Under the pieces are notes generated by a model, which searched no databases, had not been told where the DNA came from, and saw only the letters and a list, made by a program, of their open reading frames with translations. A stretch of 42,863 nucleotides of DNA from positions 1 to 42,863 of the forward strand of contig CAIULN010000018.1 in NCBI GenBank assembly GCA_903900025.1. Direction: 5' to 3'. Within the stretch, counting starts at the first letter, position 1, and each line of letters starts with the position of its first letter. The DNA is from an uncultured Methanomicrobiales archaeon. Lineage in GTDB: Archaea; Halobacteriota; Methanomicrobia; Methanomicrobiales; Methanospirillaceae. Below are positions 33,088-41,424 of the stretch, one piece after another. A program made the position numbers and the translations under genes.

Positions 33088-35044
33088 CCCTGCGCACCTC
33101 CTTACCCCGTTCGCTCTTGTACTCCTTGAAGATGTGCTCGACCATGGATAACTTTTTCTCCCGCGCGATCCGGTCCTGCTCTTCCTGCCAGCGGGTGAGC
33201 GCGGCATCAAGGGCATCTTTTGGCACTCGCCCGATCTTTCCCTTTACCTGTGCTTTTGTGTCGGTATCGGAAAGGAGCGGGACACAGAACTCGCGAAATG
33301 CAGGGAGCATCTGCGGATCGCTACCCGCAAGCGTACCGGTGCCGGTAATCACCGCAGCAACTCCGGTATCGGCCAGGTCTTTTACGATACTCCTTCCCCA
33401 CCCGTCGGTACGGTTCACATAGATCACGTCCCCTTCCCCTATCCCTGCTTCGTCGGTGAGCCGGCGCATGCCTTCTCTGGTCAGCGCCACAAGCACCTTA
33501 AGGGGCACTGCTTCACCCCCGGTTGCGATCTCTTCTGACTCTTTCTTTCGTGCGAGCCGCTTTACAAGGTTTTTACCGTGCCGTTCCTCCTTCCTCAGAC
33601 GGTTTTTGAGACTCTGGATGATCGCATCCCTTTTTGCCACCTCGCCGTCTTTCACGAGCTTTGCATCCCTCGTTGTGTGAACCCGCCGCAACCGCGACTG
33701 GAGCCGGTGGATCTCGTAGTCCCGCTCCTTGACTTCCTCCTGCAGCTCGGCAACAAATGTGCGCAGGCGCTTTACCATACCGTCGAGCACCCGTACCCGC
33801 TCGTCGCGCTTTACAAGGATCTCAACGCCGGGCTCTGCGGTTTCCGGTGCTGCCGCTTTCACCTTCAGGTCGCCCAGCACCTGCTCGAGCGCCTGCCCCC
33901 GTATCACCCGCGCCCGCACCTCATCAAGGTCATGCCCGAACGGCACCCGTTTTGCAAGGTTCTGGAACTTGTTGCGATAATGCCGGTACGCCTCAAGTGC
34001 TGCGGAGAGCGCGTCCCGCTCATGGTCGTTAGCGTACGGGAACGGGGATGCGAGCTCCACCTTGGTATCCACACTCATATCCTGCTTCGGGGAATACCCG
34101 ATCGCCGAGAAGGCACGGCGGATCTTCTCTACAGAGTAGGGCATCTGCTGCACATCGGAAGCGATGATCAACGGTTTTCCCACCTTATACAGCGACTCGA
34201 TCACACCGGACATATTCATCTGCCGGGAACTCGTGATATGGAGCAGGTTGCCGTCAAGGTCGATGGCGGCAATCGCCGTGGTGGTGCCGGGGTCTATTCC
34301 CACGATCAGGTACCGCGGGCGTCCGGCAAGCGGGCGGAACCGTATGCGGTCAAGCCGTTTTCCGCTGATCCTGACCTGCACATCAGAACCGCGGTACGTC
34401 GGGACCGGGATCTGGTCCCGGACAGAAAAGACACGGAACGCGACCCGGCTGCACCCGCCGAATGCCCGGGTCTCCTTCTTCTCATACCGCAGCCCGGCGG
34501 AGATGAGTGCCTGTTCGATCTCCCTGCCTTTCTGCTGCACCGCCCCGTGGATCTTGCGCACGTACCGGTTCTGGCTCCACCCGCCCTTGCCGAGCGAACG
34601 GTGCCGGCTTACCACGACGTCGGTCTCGTTCTCGAACGCGATCACTTCGGCTCCGGCGCCGAGCGTGGCGACCTGCGCAGTGGTGCGGGCCTCTGCAAAG
34701 GGATCAAACCGGTCAAAGCTGATATTGAACCGTGCCGCTACCTTGGAAAGCGTCTCCTTCCTCTCGCCTCCGGTCACCTGAACAAGGTGTGTGTGAGGTG
34801 GCAGGTGCTGTAAAAAAAAGAAGAGCTCGTGCTGGTCAGCGGCGATCTCCTGCAAGCTGTCCACCGCAAGGACGTCGGGCTGTTCGCCTGCAAGCAGCCG
34901 GAAGAGGCGGAACATCGAAACCTCGCTCTCGCTTTCGATCACCCCCCCCTCCATGCGGACAAGGGCATACATCGGGCGGCGGGACTTTGACCGCACCGAG
35001 CCCCTGATGATATCGATGGCAAAAACCTTCAACCGGTCACGCAT
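33080..35044 (-). CDS. DUF460 protein (RNase H-fold, coiled coil)
   Basis: Archaeal protein of 654 residues, COG2433 type, function not established. The N-terminal part (to about 240) is followed by an RNase H/RuvC-like core (YLIVGIDPGTTTAIAAIDLD, LIIASDVQQMPYSVEKI, NDHERDALSAALEAY), whose acidic residues suggest a nuclease or resolvase activity. Residues about 410-520 are a long charged coiled coil (LRTFVAELQEEVKERDYEI). The end has VIYVNRTDGWGRSIV. It starts inside the last 16 bases of rio2 and overlaps thiL, so all three are co-translated. Confidence 0.9.
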   Translation of the reverse strand: MRDRLKVFAIDIIRGSVRSKSRRPMYALVRMEGGVIESESEVSMFRLFRLLAGEQPDVLAVDSLQEIAADQHELFFFLQHLPPHTHLVQVTGGERKETLSKVAARFNISFDRFDPFAEARTTAQVATLGAGAEVIAFENETDVVVSRHRSLGKGGWSQNRYVRKIHGAVQQKGREIEQALISAGLRYEKKETRAFGGCSRVAFRVFSVRDQIPVPTYRGSDVQVRISGKRLDRIRFRPLAGRPRYLIVGIDPGTTTAIAAIDLDGNLLHITSSRQMNMSGVIESLYKVGKPLIIASDVQQMPYSVEKIRRAFSAIGYSPKQDMSVDTKVELASPFPYANDHERDALSAALEAYRHYRNKFQNLAKRVPFGHDLDEVRARVIRGQALEQVLGDLKVKAAAPETAEPGVEILVKRDERVRVLDGMVKRLRTFVAELQEEVKERDYEIHRLQSRLRRVHTTRDAKLVKDGEVAKRDAIIQSLKNRLRKEERHGKNLVKRLARKKESEEIATGGEAVPLKVLVALTREGMRRLTDEAGIGEGDVIYVNRTDGWGRSIVKDLADTGVAAVITGTGTLAGSDPQMLPAFREFCVPLLSDTDTKAQVKGKIGRVPKDALDAALTRWQEEQDRIAREKKLSMVEHIFKEYKSERGKEVRRGG

Positions 35045-35886
35045 TGCAGTGCATCCTCAAACTGGTAATTGAGGTGATATTTGCGTTTGAAATAGGCGAG
35101 GATGTTCTCAATATCCCTTTGTACGACCTGCTGTGCATTCGGGTGATCAGCCTCCACCCACTGGGGCCAGTCGATGATAACACACCTGCCCCGTTCGACC
35201 ATGATGTTGAACTCCGACAGGTCCGCATGGATGATCCCTAACCGGTGGGCAGAACGGATATTTTTGAGGATCTCGTCAAGTACCTCAGCCGGTTCATCAA
35301 GCCGGCAGCGGTTCAGGTTCGGGCCGTCGATGAGCGACATGACAACCGCGTGCCGGTTCCGATGAACCGGCAACGGGACGCTTACCTCCGGGTGCAGGGT
35401 GGAGAGGGCAGCAAATTCACGTTCGGCAGAGCGGCTGGATGCAAAGATCCACGGGTAATGCCCCCCTTCCGGCATATACTCGCGGTTTGTACGTGCAGAC
35501 GAAAACGACCGCTGCCCGACGCGGTGGAACTTGATGGCAACAGGGCAGAGCCCGAGCGCTTCATAAACGACTGATTCCTTTCCCTCACCGATCAGCGAAC
35601 CGAGTGCGGAAACCGTCCCTTTTTTTGTGAGTGCCTGAAGGGCAAGCGTGTCGTAACCACCGAACACAAGGGCATAGCCATCGTACGGCACCGGGTTGAA
35701 CCGTACCATCCCCCACCCGATCAGCCGCCCGAGCCGGAACGTTATCTCGGATTCAGACAGCCCGACAGTATCTTTTATCTGCTCCAGCGGCACCCATGAG
35801 TACCTCTTCATCCAGCGCTCGATGGCAGAAAGGATGCGCAATTCGTAGCGGTGGAGGGAGCGGACGTGTTCGGCGGAGACGGGCAT
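35029..35886 (-). CDS. rio2: RIO2 family atypical protein kinase
   Basis: Serine kinase/ATPase needed for late 40S/30S subunit maturation, 285 residues. An N-terminal winged helix (about 1-85) is followed by the kinase fold: GEGKESVVYEA (P-loop), VAIKFHRVG (Lys), IIHADLSEFNIM (catalytic loop) and VIIDWPQWV (metal-binding Asp). The ATG at 35886 is preferred because an ATTTTATAG TATA box lies about 27 bases before it, which points to a leaderless transcript. It is the first gene of the operon. Confidence 0.96.
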   Translation of the reverse strand: MPVSAEHVRSLHRYELRILSAIERWMKRYSWVPLEQIKDTVGLSESEITFRLGRLIGWGMVRFNPVPYDGYALVFGGYDTLALQALTKKGTVSALGSLIGEGKESVVYEALGLCPVAIKFHRVGQRSFSSARTNREYMPEGGHYPWIFASSRSAEREFAALSTLHPEVSVPLPVHRNRHAVVMSLIDGPNLNRCRLDEPAEVLDEILKNIRSAHRLGIIHADLSEFNIMVERGRCVIIDWPQWVEADHPNAQQVVQRDIENILAYFKRKYHLNYQFEDALQCVTG

Positions 35887-35908
35887 GTTAAAAGATTGGT
35901 TATGTGGC

Positions 35909-35921
35909 GGACTATAAAATG
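35909..35921 (-). promoter_or_regulatory. TATA box of the rio2 operon
   Basis: On the minus strand, ATTTTATAGT is centred near 27 bases before the rio2 ATG, which would place the transcript start at or next to the ATG. Confidence 0.5.
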
Positions 35922-36037
35922 CTCTTTGAAGATACGGCAAAACAGGCGGATTGGCGTCTGAGCCGGCAATTGGGCGTTTATGCCTGTGAACACAACCTTA
36001 AACACCTTTAATCATCCAGTTTTGATCGGATACAACG

Positions 36038-36934
36038 ATGCGGTGCGATAAATGCAGGAGCAGTGCAGTGATCTTCCAGCCGTACTCAGGTCTTCACCTC
36101 TGCGAGCAGCACTTTGTTGCTGATGTTGAGGCAAAGGCAAAACGGGCCATCCGCACCCATCGCTGGATGACGAAAAACGACCATATCGCGGTGGCGCTTT
36201 CCGGCAGAACGGACAGCAGCGCCCTGCTCTATTTTTTAACCATGTTGACATCAGGGCGCCCCGATATCACCCTGTCGGCGATCACGATCGATGAAGGCAT
36301 ACAGAAGTACAGTGATCCCGCAAGGGCAGAAAATATCGCAAAATCACTTGGTGTCAACTGTGTAGTTGCATCCTTCAGGGGCGAATACGGTGCCGGCATG
36401 GATGAGATCGCAGTAAGGCTCAAAGATGCCGGTTCATGCTCGTACTGCGGGGTGCTCAGGCGCTTTCTCCTCAACCGGATCGCACGCGAACAGGGGGTGA
36501 CAAAACTCGCGATGGGGGTCAACCTTGACGATGAGGCGCAGTCGGTGCTCCTGCACATGCTCCGTGGGGAAACAGAGCATTTCCTGCGGCCAGAGCGGGG
36601 AGTTGCCGGCACGGTACCGCAGATCCGGCCGTTCATGTACATCCCTGAACGGGAGGTGGGGCTCTATGCCAGCCTCCACCTCAATGAATTCGGTGAAGGG
36701 TGCTACCCGTATGCGGACAACGCCCTGCGGGCAGACGTGCGCACCCTGCTGAACGACTACACCCTCCGGCACCCGTCCACGAAACATTCCCTCGTAAAGA
36801 TCGCAAACCGCATCACGGACACCATCGGTGTAGGGTGTGCAGGGATACGGACCTGTGAACGGTGCGGCGAGCCCGGCGGCGGAATCTGCCAAACCTGCCG
36901 GATCATCGGGGAGGTGCGTGGCGGTGCAACGTAA
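36038..36934 (+). CDS. TtuA/NcsA-like tRNA 2-thiolation protein with altered PP-loop
   Basis: Adenylating tRNA thiolase family (TIGR00269), 298 residues, expected to thiolate U54 or U34. An N-terminal zinc finger (CDKC...CEQH) is followed by the PP-loop domain, cysteines CSYC (about 145-148), NLDDEAQSVLLHMLRG, a Cys in GEGCYPYADN, and a C-terminal zinc finger (CERCG...CQTC). The ATP-binding loop, usually SGGKDS, reads SGRTDS (55-60), so the second Gly and the Lys are replaced. That may weaken ATP use or mark a specialised paralogue. It is divergent from rio2 and overlaps the channel gene by about 11 bases. Confidence 0.87.
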   Translation: MRCDKCRSSAVIFQPYSGLHLCEQHFVADVEAKAKRAIRTHRWMTKNDHIAVALSGRTDSSALLYFLTMLTSGRPDITLSAITIDEGIQKYSDPARAENIAKSLGVNCVVASFRGEYGAGMDEIAVRLKDAGSCSYCGVLRRFLLNRIAREQGVTKLAMGVNLDDEAQSVLLHMLRGETEHFLRPERGVAGTVPQIRPFMYIPEREVGLYASLHLNEFGEGCYPYADNALRADVRTLLNDYTLRHPSTKHSLVKIANRITDTIGVGCAGIRTCERCGEPGGGICQTCRIIGEVRGGAT

Positions 36935-38630
36935 ACGGGGGGCTCTCTGGAGGTTGCTGCGGAATTCCCCCGGCATGCAGATCACCCTTTATTTCTGTGC
37001 TTTTGCCATGCTGATAGGGCTCTATACGTACATATTCCATTCCCTGTATCCCCTGCTCGAGAACAAACCAATCTCATGGACCACCGCCCTACTCTTTGTC
37101 GTCGAATCCATGACCACCGTCGGGTACGGGGATCTCCTCCCGTTCAGCAACGACCTGACAAACCTCCTTGCCATCCAGATCATGATCTCGGGGGTGATCA
37201 TGATCTTCATTGTCGTCCCGCTCCTCCTTGCCCCGTTCCTTACAACATTACTTTCGCCCACCCCACCACGCCGGACACCCCATGCTCTCAAAGGACATAT
37301 CGTCGTCATCGGCTTTGATGAACTCACCCGCTCGCTTCTTGAGACACTCATGGTATCTGAACTCGATATCGTGATGGTGGAAGAGGATAAAGCAGTCGCG
37401 CTCGAGATCGCGGCCCGGCTGCGGAAACGTGCCTACGTGGTCTGGGGAGATTACACGGATCCGGGCACTTTCGCACAGGCCCATATCACACACGCAAGTT
37501 ACGTCGTCATCAACAAGGAAGAGCGGATCACCGCAAACATTGTACTCGGCATCCGGGAGATGACAAAGGGGAGGATCCTTGCAGTCGTGGACAAACTCTC
37601 GTTCGACAGATACCTGCGGTATGCCGGTTCTGAATACGTGGTTTCCCCGAAGCATGCAACGGGCAGGATCCTCGCCCGCCACGCGGTCCTCAACCCGAGC
37701 GGCGATTCCACCCCTGATATCCCGGGGCTTGATCGCCTGAGCATCAACCTCGCCGACCACCACGAGCGTGAACTCCGGCTGATCAATATCCCGGTGTTCG
37801 GCGGATGCCATGCGGCGGGAAATACACTCAAAGAGCTCAACCTGTTTGAGCGTTATGGCATCCTTGTGCCATTCCTGTGGAAGAGCGGTACATTCAACCC
37901 GCTCCCGCATGAATCTGACCTTGTGGACAACACCACCTCGCTCTTTTTGTTTGGCAGGGCGGACGCGATCTCTGCTGCGATACGGGACGAGTTCGAGACT
38001 GACGGGAGTACAGAAGCGTTTGCTGTGATCGCGGGATATGGGGATGTGGGCGCTGCAGCATACCATGAGCTGCAGTCTGCCGGGATCCGCTGCATTGTCG
38101 TTGACGCGAAGCAGCACGGGGTCACTGAGGTGGTTGGCAACGCAGAGAGCGAGGAGGTACTGAAGGAGGCACGGATCACGGAAGCCCAGTTCTGCATTGT
38201 TGCCATCAACAGCGACGATGCCAATATCTTCACCACACTGATTGCACGCAACCTCAACCCCGGCATCCGCATCCTTGCCCGGGCCAACGAACCGTCATCC
38301 GTTGACAAGCTTTATCGTGCCGGCGCAGACTATGTGGCACTGCTCCCCATGATCGGGGGACAGATCATCGGGCGCATCCTCCTGTCAGATACGGTGACCA
38401 TCCTGCTCGACCTGCCCAACGACGAAAAAGTAGTGATGAAACATGTGATGACGCATTCCATGCCGGCAGTCGGGTGGCTCCAGCGCAGGACCGGGGTCAG
38501 GGTCATCGGGATTGAATCGGCAGACCGATCGGTTGTCGCGCCGGGGGACAATGAACTGCTCCTTGAGGGGGACGCAGTGATCGCAATCGGCGAGACAGAA
38601 CAATTGAAACGGTTTATCAACCGACTTTAA
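36924..38630 (+). CDS. Potassium channel with two RCK domains
   Basis: K+ channel of 568 residues. Two membrane helices (ITLYFCAFAMLIGLYTYIF; AIQIMISGVIMIFIVVPLLL) flank a pore loop with the selectivity filter TVGYGD (about 65-70). Two TrkA-like regulatory units follow: IVVIGFDELTRSLLETL with a first TrkA-C part, then FAVIAGYGDVGAAAYHEL with HEPSS-like NEPSSVDKL and LLPMIGGQIIG, and a final TrkA-C domain (DRSVVAPGDNELL). It is close to MthK-like and Kch channels, with both RCK units in one chain. The GTG at 36924 has GAGGTG seven bases upstream. Confidence 0.92.
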   Translation: MQRKRGALWRLLRNSPGMQITLYFCAFAMLIGLYTYIFHSLYPLLENKPISWTTALLFVVESMTTVGYGDLLPFSNDLTNLLAIQIMISGVIMIFIVVPLLLAPFLTTLLSPTPPRRTPHALKGHIVVIGFDELTRSLLETLMVSELDIVMVEEDKAVALEIAARLRKRAYVVWGDYTDPGTFAQAHITHASYVVINKEERITANIVLGIREMTKGRILAVVDKLSFDRYLRYAGSEYVVSPKHATGRILARHAVLNPSGDSTPDIPGLDRLSINLADHHERELRLINIPVFGGCHAAGNTLKELNLFERYGILVPFLWKSGTFNPLPHESDLVDNTTSLFLFGRADAISAAIRDEFETDGSTEAFAVIAGYGDVGAAAYHELQSAGIRCIVVDAKQHGVTEVVGNAESEEVLKEARITEAQFCIVAINSDDANIFTTLIARNLNPGIRILARANEPSSVDKLYRAGADYVALLPMIGGQIIGRILLSDTVTILLDLPNDEKVVMKHVMTHSMPAVGWLQRRTGVRVIGIESADRSVVAPGDNELLLEGDAVIAIGETEQLKRFINRL

Positions 38631-38641
38631 CAGAGGGGCAG

Positions 38642-39400
38642 ATGACGGAAGGACTCGGGTGCAGGGCGGGGCAGATCGAACAGGTGATCCGGTATACGTA
38701 CTGGTTGAGCGGGTGCCAGGGGATTGTCATCGGGATGAGTGGCGGCGTTGACTCTGCGGTGGCAGCAGCGTTCTGCTGCCGTGCGATCGGCCCTGAACGG
38801 GTGCTGGGGCTCTTTTTGCCATCCTCTGTCAGCAGCCCGCACGACCTGCAGGATGCGGCGGCGCTCTGTGCGAAGCTCGGCATGGAGCACCGGACGATCA
38901 GCATCGAACCGATGCTCTCGGCGTTCCGGATGATGCCGGATTTCACCGAATCCCCCTACCTGCTTGGCAACCTGATGGCACGTATCCGGATGGGGGTGAT
39001 TTATTACCATGCAAACCGCGAGCACCGGCTTGTCTGCGGGGCCTCGAACCGGAGTGAGTACCTGTTGGGCTATTGCACCAAGTTCGGCGACAACGCAGCT
39101 GATATCCAGCCCATACTCCACCTGTACAAGACCGAAGTGTATGACATAGCAAAGGAGATTGGCATCCCGGAGCCGATCATAACAAAAGTCCCTTCTGCCG
39201 GGCTCTGGGCGGGGCAGAGCGATGAGGGTGAGATCGGGCTCTCCTATGTGGAGATCGATTCCTCATTAAAGGATCTTGAGGCAAGCGGATGGAGGGCGGC
39301 AACCCCCACCCAGGAGAGAGTGCTTGCACTCGTGCACAAAAACGCCCACAAGCGTCTGCCGGCCCCTAGCCTTTCAGCAGCATTTCAAAGATCGGAATGA
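38642..39400 (+). CDS. nadE: NAD+ synthetase (ammonia-dependent)
   Basis: Makes NAD from nicotinate adenine dinucleotide and ammonia, 252 residues. The ATP-binding PP-loop is intact (GMSGGVDSAVAAAF). Other landmarks are LVCGASNRSEYLLGYCTKFGD, PILHLYKTEVYDIAKEIGIP, PSAGLWAGQSDEGEIG and the Lys/His-rich VHKNAHKRLPAP. There is no glutaminase domain. It starts 11 bases after the channel gene. Its last 35 bases overlap the oppositely oriented pgi gene. Confidence 0.95.
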   Translation: MTEGLGCRAGQIEQVIRYTYWLSGCQGIVIGMSGGVDSAVAAAFCCRAIGPERVLGLFLPSSVSSPHDLQDAAALCAKLGMEHRTISIEPMLSAFRMMPDFTESPYLLGNLMARIRMGVIYYHANREHRLVCGASNRSEYLLGYCTKFGDNAADIQPILHLYKTEVYDIAKEIGIPEPIITKVPSAGLWAGQSDEGEIGLSYVEIDSSLKDLEASGWRAATPTQERVLALVHKNAHKRLPAPSLSAAFQRSE

Positions 39401-40073
39401 AACGTTCGGGATGGTTGAGGAACGAGAGTGCGTCCTCATCCCCGATCAGGTCGTAGATTGGCCGTTTACAGAAACGGTGCGTCCCCCGCCCGCTTGCCGC
39501 ATTCAGGTGCCGTGCGGGGGGTACATGCGGGTAGTGCGGGTTCTTTTTGAGTTCCCCGTCTGTCATCTCGTAGTAGGCACCACCATGCAGTGCCTCGTAC
39601 TCCCCATACTCGCTCTCGAACGCTGTGGAGACGATGTTTGCCATGGCAAGGGCCCGGTCGGGGGACGGGTTGATGGAGACATGCCCGTACCCTGGCGGGA
39701 TAATAACGATATCCCCCGCATCGGCAGAGACCAGTGCCACATCATTGAGCGGGCGTGACTGGAGCAGGTAATGCACGGCCCCTTCCAGCACCTCGTAGAT
39801 CTCCGGATACCCTACCCCATGCGCATTGTTTGGGTGGTAGTGCCCCTTGGTCTTGACGTACTCCCCGCAGAGATCGCAGGGAGGGATCACGGTTAGATCG
39901 TACCTGAGGTGATGGTCGTGCAGCCAGCGCCAGTCCGCATCCGACCGTGCAAGGTCCCGGTACATAAAATAGAGGGGCGCCTCGCAGGCACACCCGGCGT
40001 CGGCAAGAACAGGACGCATCTCATCGATGGTCCGCACCGATGGTACAGGAAGCTCCCCTTCCCACCCCAGCAT
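39366..40073 (-). CDS. pgi: Cupin-type glucose-6-phosphate isomerase
   Basis: Archaeal metal-dependent phosphoglucose isomerase of the cupin fold, 235 residues, interconverting glucose-6-P and fructose-6-P. The metal motif is KGHYHPNNAHGVGYPEIYEV, with GDIVIIPPGYGHVSIN as the second cupin motif. It has an unrelated fold to the bacterial enzyme. The ATG at 40073 touches the previous stop (TGATG), which suggests coupling to the surface-protein gene; GTG at 40076 is possible. The 3' end overlaps nadE by 35 bases. Confidence 0.94.
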   Translation of the reverse strand: MLGWEGELPVPSVRTIDEMRPVLADAGCACEAPLYFMYRDLARSDADWRWLHDHHLRYDLTVIPPCDLCGEYVKTKGHYHPNNAHGVGYPEIYEVLEGAVHYLLQSRPLNDVALVSADAGDIVIIPPGYGHVSINPSPDRALAMANIVSTAFESEYGEYEALHGGAYYEMTDGELKKNPHYPHVPPARHLNAASGRGTHRFCKRPIYDLIGDEDALSFLNHPERFIPIFEMLLKG

Positions 40074-41359
40074 CACTTCTTCTTTCGCATTACAAGCACA
40101 TAATACCCGGCGCCGATAATCACAGCGACAATCAGGAAGACCACAAGCGGATTTGTCAGCGGGTTGTCGGAGCCGGAACGTGCGCCGACCTGAACGTTAA
40201 CCTTGACCGTATCCGAGATCTGGCTGTTGCCAAGGGCGTCGCGGTACCGCACCTCGCTGTCCAGCGCATACTCTTTTTGCATCGCTGCACTGTTCACACT
40301 GATATCGAACCTGGCGGTTGCTGATTCCCCGGGTTTCAGGTCACTGAGGTATGCGGTATTGTCACTGCTCATAAAGGGATCAACGGCGCTGATACGGGCC
40401 TGGGCGTTGTAGACGGTTGTATCGCCCGCGTTCCGGTAATCCACTGCGATCACCGCCCTTGTACCGGCAGTGACCTGTGCAGGGACCGACACAACGACAA
40501 ACCCGGTCTTGCCCCCGACTGGTATGCCAATGGTGGACGGGGCGGATGTGATTATCGCACCCTCGCCATTCTCGTACGTCACCTCCACATCGACAGGGTA
40601 GGTCTGTCTCTCCGCATTGCTGGAGATTGCGACCTTGTACCGGCAGGTGATGATCCCGCCACTCGGGAAATCACCGACAAACACGCTGTTGTCGGTGGGG
40701 ATCACCGGACTCGCGCCGTTCCGAATGATCTTCACGGTGGCCTTTTTCCCGTTTTCTGAACCGGAATTTCTGATCCTGAGGTAGAGGTAGCCTTCTGTCC
40801 CCACGTTCAGGGTCTCGGGAGTTGCTTCCAGCACCTCGATCTTCACCTGCGGTTTGATAGTTATCATCAGGGGGACCGTCTGGTTTACCGTCTTGTACAG
40901 GAACTGCATGGTATCGCTTGCCTCCTGCACCGATTGGTCAAGGTATTTGTATTGTATATGGAGCGGGAGGTCGTACTTCCCAGCCGTCGCATTATTTGAG
41001 ATCCTGGCAGCGATCGTTACCTTCACCGTGCCCGCCCCTTTGATGTCCCCCACCATCTGCGGGTCTGTCTTCACCGTGATCGGGGCAGTACCTGGTGAAA
41101 GCCAGACTGTGACAAGTTTTGCGGTGTTCGGGAGGTCGTCGCGTTCGATAGTCCCCGAATTGACGAATTTGAAGGCATTGATGCCGCTGTTCTGGACGAT
41201 AATGCTGATGGTGGCATCCTGACCCGGTGTGAACTCGTTGGTGGCGGTTATTGCCGCTGACAAAACGGGGCTTGAATCAATATATTTAGTCGCAGCGATT
41301 GCGGGAGCAGCGCAGCATGCGAGCAACAGGACAATGGTAATTGTGGTGCGGGCGTACAT
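40073..41359 (-). CDS. CARDB-like S-layer/COG1361 surface protein
   Basis: Exported protein of 428 residues with a signal peptide (TTITIVLLLACCAAPAIA), repeated Ig-like/CARDB segments (FTPGQDATISIIVQNSG; VGTEGYLYLRIRNSGSENG; VTAGTRAVIAVDYRNAGDT; LKPGESATARFDISV), and a C-terminal helix (LVVFLIVAVIIGAGYYVLVM) with a basic end. Related archaeal genes belong to the S-layer-associated COG1361 group. It is upstream of pgi in one transcript and divergent from a TrmB regulator. The ATG at 41359 is chosen; a TTG two codons upstream is possible. Confidence 0.88.
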   Translation of the reverse strand: MYARTTITIVLLLACCAAPAIAATKYIDSSPVLSAAITATNEFTPGQDATISIIVQNSGINAFKFVNSGTIERDDLPNTAKLVTVWLSPGTAPITVKTDPQMVGDIKGAGTVKVTIAARISNNATAGKYDLPLHIQYKYLDQSVQEASDTMQFLYKTVNQTVPLMITIKPQVKIEVLEATPETLNVGTEGYLYLRIRNSGSENGKKATVKIIRNGASPVIPTDNSVFVGDFPSGGIITCRYKVAISSNAERQTYPVDVEVTYENGEGAIITSAPSTIGIPVGGKTGFVVVSVPAQVTAGTRAVIAVDYRNAGDTTVYNAQARISAVDPFMSSDNTAYLSDLKPGESATARFDISVNSAAMQKEYALDSEVRYRDALGNSQISDTVKVNVQVGARSGSDNPLTNPLVVFLIVAVIIGAGYYVLVMRKKK

Positions 41360-41373
41360 GAACAATCACTTGT

Positions 41374-41392
41374 TGTTGTTGTAATAACAACA
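41374..41392. promoter_or_regulatory. Perfect inverted repeat, likely TrmB operator
   Basis: The arms TGTTGTT and AACAACA around a GTAAT spacer lie in the 65-base gap between the surface-protein/pgi operon and the TrmB gene. The position suits a site bound by the adjacent regulator to control both directions. Binding is inferred. Confidence 0.5.
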
Positions 41393-41424
41393 TTTATTAT
41401 TGACAGATATAAAGGAATGTTCCA

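Noticed and set aside
33578-34813. Plus-strand open frame of 411 codons
   Set aside because: Fully antisense to the DUF460 gene, which has recognisable motifs; the composition is that of a GC-rich shadow.
35911-36010. Plus-strand 30-codon frame starting at ATGCTCTTTGAAG
   Set aside because: No ribosome site, and the TATA-like stretch directly before its ATG is better read as the rio2 promoter on the other strand.
37248-38117. Minus-strand open frame of 289 codons
   Set aside because: Antisense to the potassium channel's RCK domains; no domain-like sequence.
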